Source: Phallusia mammillata (lineage: Eukaryota; Chordata; Ascidiacea; Phlebobranchia; Ascidiidae). From it: DNA of 64,000 nucleotides. Every line of letters starts with the position of its first letter. Within the stretch, counting starts at the first letter, position 1. Both the position numbers and the translations under genes were made by a program. Shown here piece by piece: positions 63,607 to 64,000 of this stretch. The stretch lies in contig QLIY01000004.1 of assembly GCA_003260075.1 (NCBI GenBank), positions 102,611 to 166,610 on the forward strand. The letters are read 5' to 3'. The notes beneath the pieces are model-generated. The model searched no databases. It worked only from the letters and a program-made list of their open reading frames with translations, and had not been told where the DNA came from.

Positions 63607-64000
63607 CTACAAAGCAGAAGAAATTTCGTGAAAGATCACAGAATGTAGCTCCCCTTCCTAACAACACGCAGGCATATCACGCTTGTCGGTGTGTGCAATT
63701 TGGGCGTGCCGGCAATTCAAAGGGAAAACATTTATTCAAAACCATTCATTAGCTTTTCTATTCTAAATATTTTAGTAAACAACAAAAACTCCACTGATGT
63801 TAACTTAACCACCAGCGGCTTGTTGAAGAAAGTGTCAAGACAAAAATGGCTTGTGACGTTAAACACATTACTTCTGTGACGTAACAAAATACGTTTTTGA
63901 CCTAATGTGGAAAATTGTAAAATTTACGGAATTGACTTTAAACTGGCCCGAGAGTACCACCTTCAAAAACGGGTAATATATACGTAAATTTATACAACAC
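63607..64000. other. PAQR intron sequence at the window edge
   Basis: Apparently intronic sequence upstream of the first visible PAQR exon. No exon-like sequence is seen on the minus strand. Confidence 0.4.

Noticed and set aside
1-64000. CRISPR array, prophage, operons or bacterial regulatory elements
   Set aside because: Genes are split by introns with GT-AG sites, and vertebrate-like families and polyadenylation signals are present. The window is animal DNA.

Overview
This is an AT-rich, intron-rich animal genomic window. I think it comes from a tunicate, most likely an ascidian such as Ciona. The evidence is the compact introns, the complement C6-like genes that lack the vertebrate C-terminal modules, and many short hAT-type elements in introns. 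The species call is inference.

Region 1 (about 1.6-35.6 kb, + strand) is a tandem array of five C6-like genes of the terminal-complement/perforin superfamily. I call them C6L-1 to C6L-5. Each has 11 coding exons with the same intron phases and the same domain order: signal peptide, two thrombospondin type-1 (TSP1) domains, LDL-receptor class A (LDLRa), MACPF pore-forming domain and one EGF-like module. C6L-1, C6L-2 and C6L-4 are intact as assembled. C6L-3 is intact except for a frameshift at a run of ten G in its last exon. C6L-5 carries several lesions and looks like a pseudogene. Between them lie broken pieces: a decayed promoter and first exon near 8 kb, a fragment made of an LDLRa exon plus part of an EGF exon near 16.5 kb, an EGF-exon fragment near 22.85 kb, and a dead first exon inside intron 1 of C6L-3. 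The array has clearly grown by repeated unequal duplication. The introns carry hAT-family MITEs with 8-bp target duplications, two of them nested, and a deleted Harbinger element lies just upstream of C6L-3.

Region 2 (36.75-56.66 kb, - strand) is one large gene for a PP2A B''-type regulatory subunit (PPP2R3 family), reconstructed as 15 coding exons and 616 residues. Two further coding blocks lie inside it: a roughly 650-codon uninterrupted block near 52-54 kb and a small exon near 45 kb. Both end in phase 0 at good splice donors and could be alternative N-termini, as in the vertebrate PR130/PR72/PR48 isoforms.

Region 3 (57.7-60.3 kb, - strand) is VPS53, a GARP/EARP tethering subunit, as a single 849-codon open frame with no coding introns. 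Region 4 (61.4-63.6 kb, - strand) holds the last six coding exons of a PAQR-family seven-pass membrane protein; its 5' end lies beyond the window.

Three poly-G runs (10, 10 and 56 bases) coincide with a frameshift, a local duplication and an intron. They may be assembly artefacts and should be checked before any biological reading. All exon boundaries were read by eye from splice consensus, reading frame and comparison among the paralogues.
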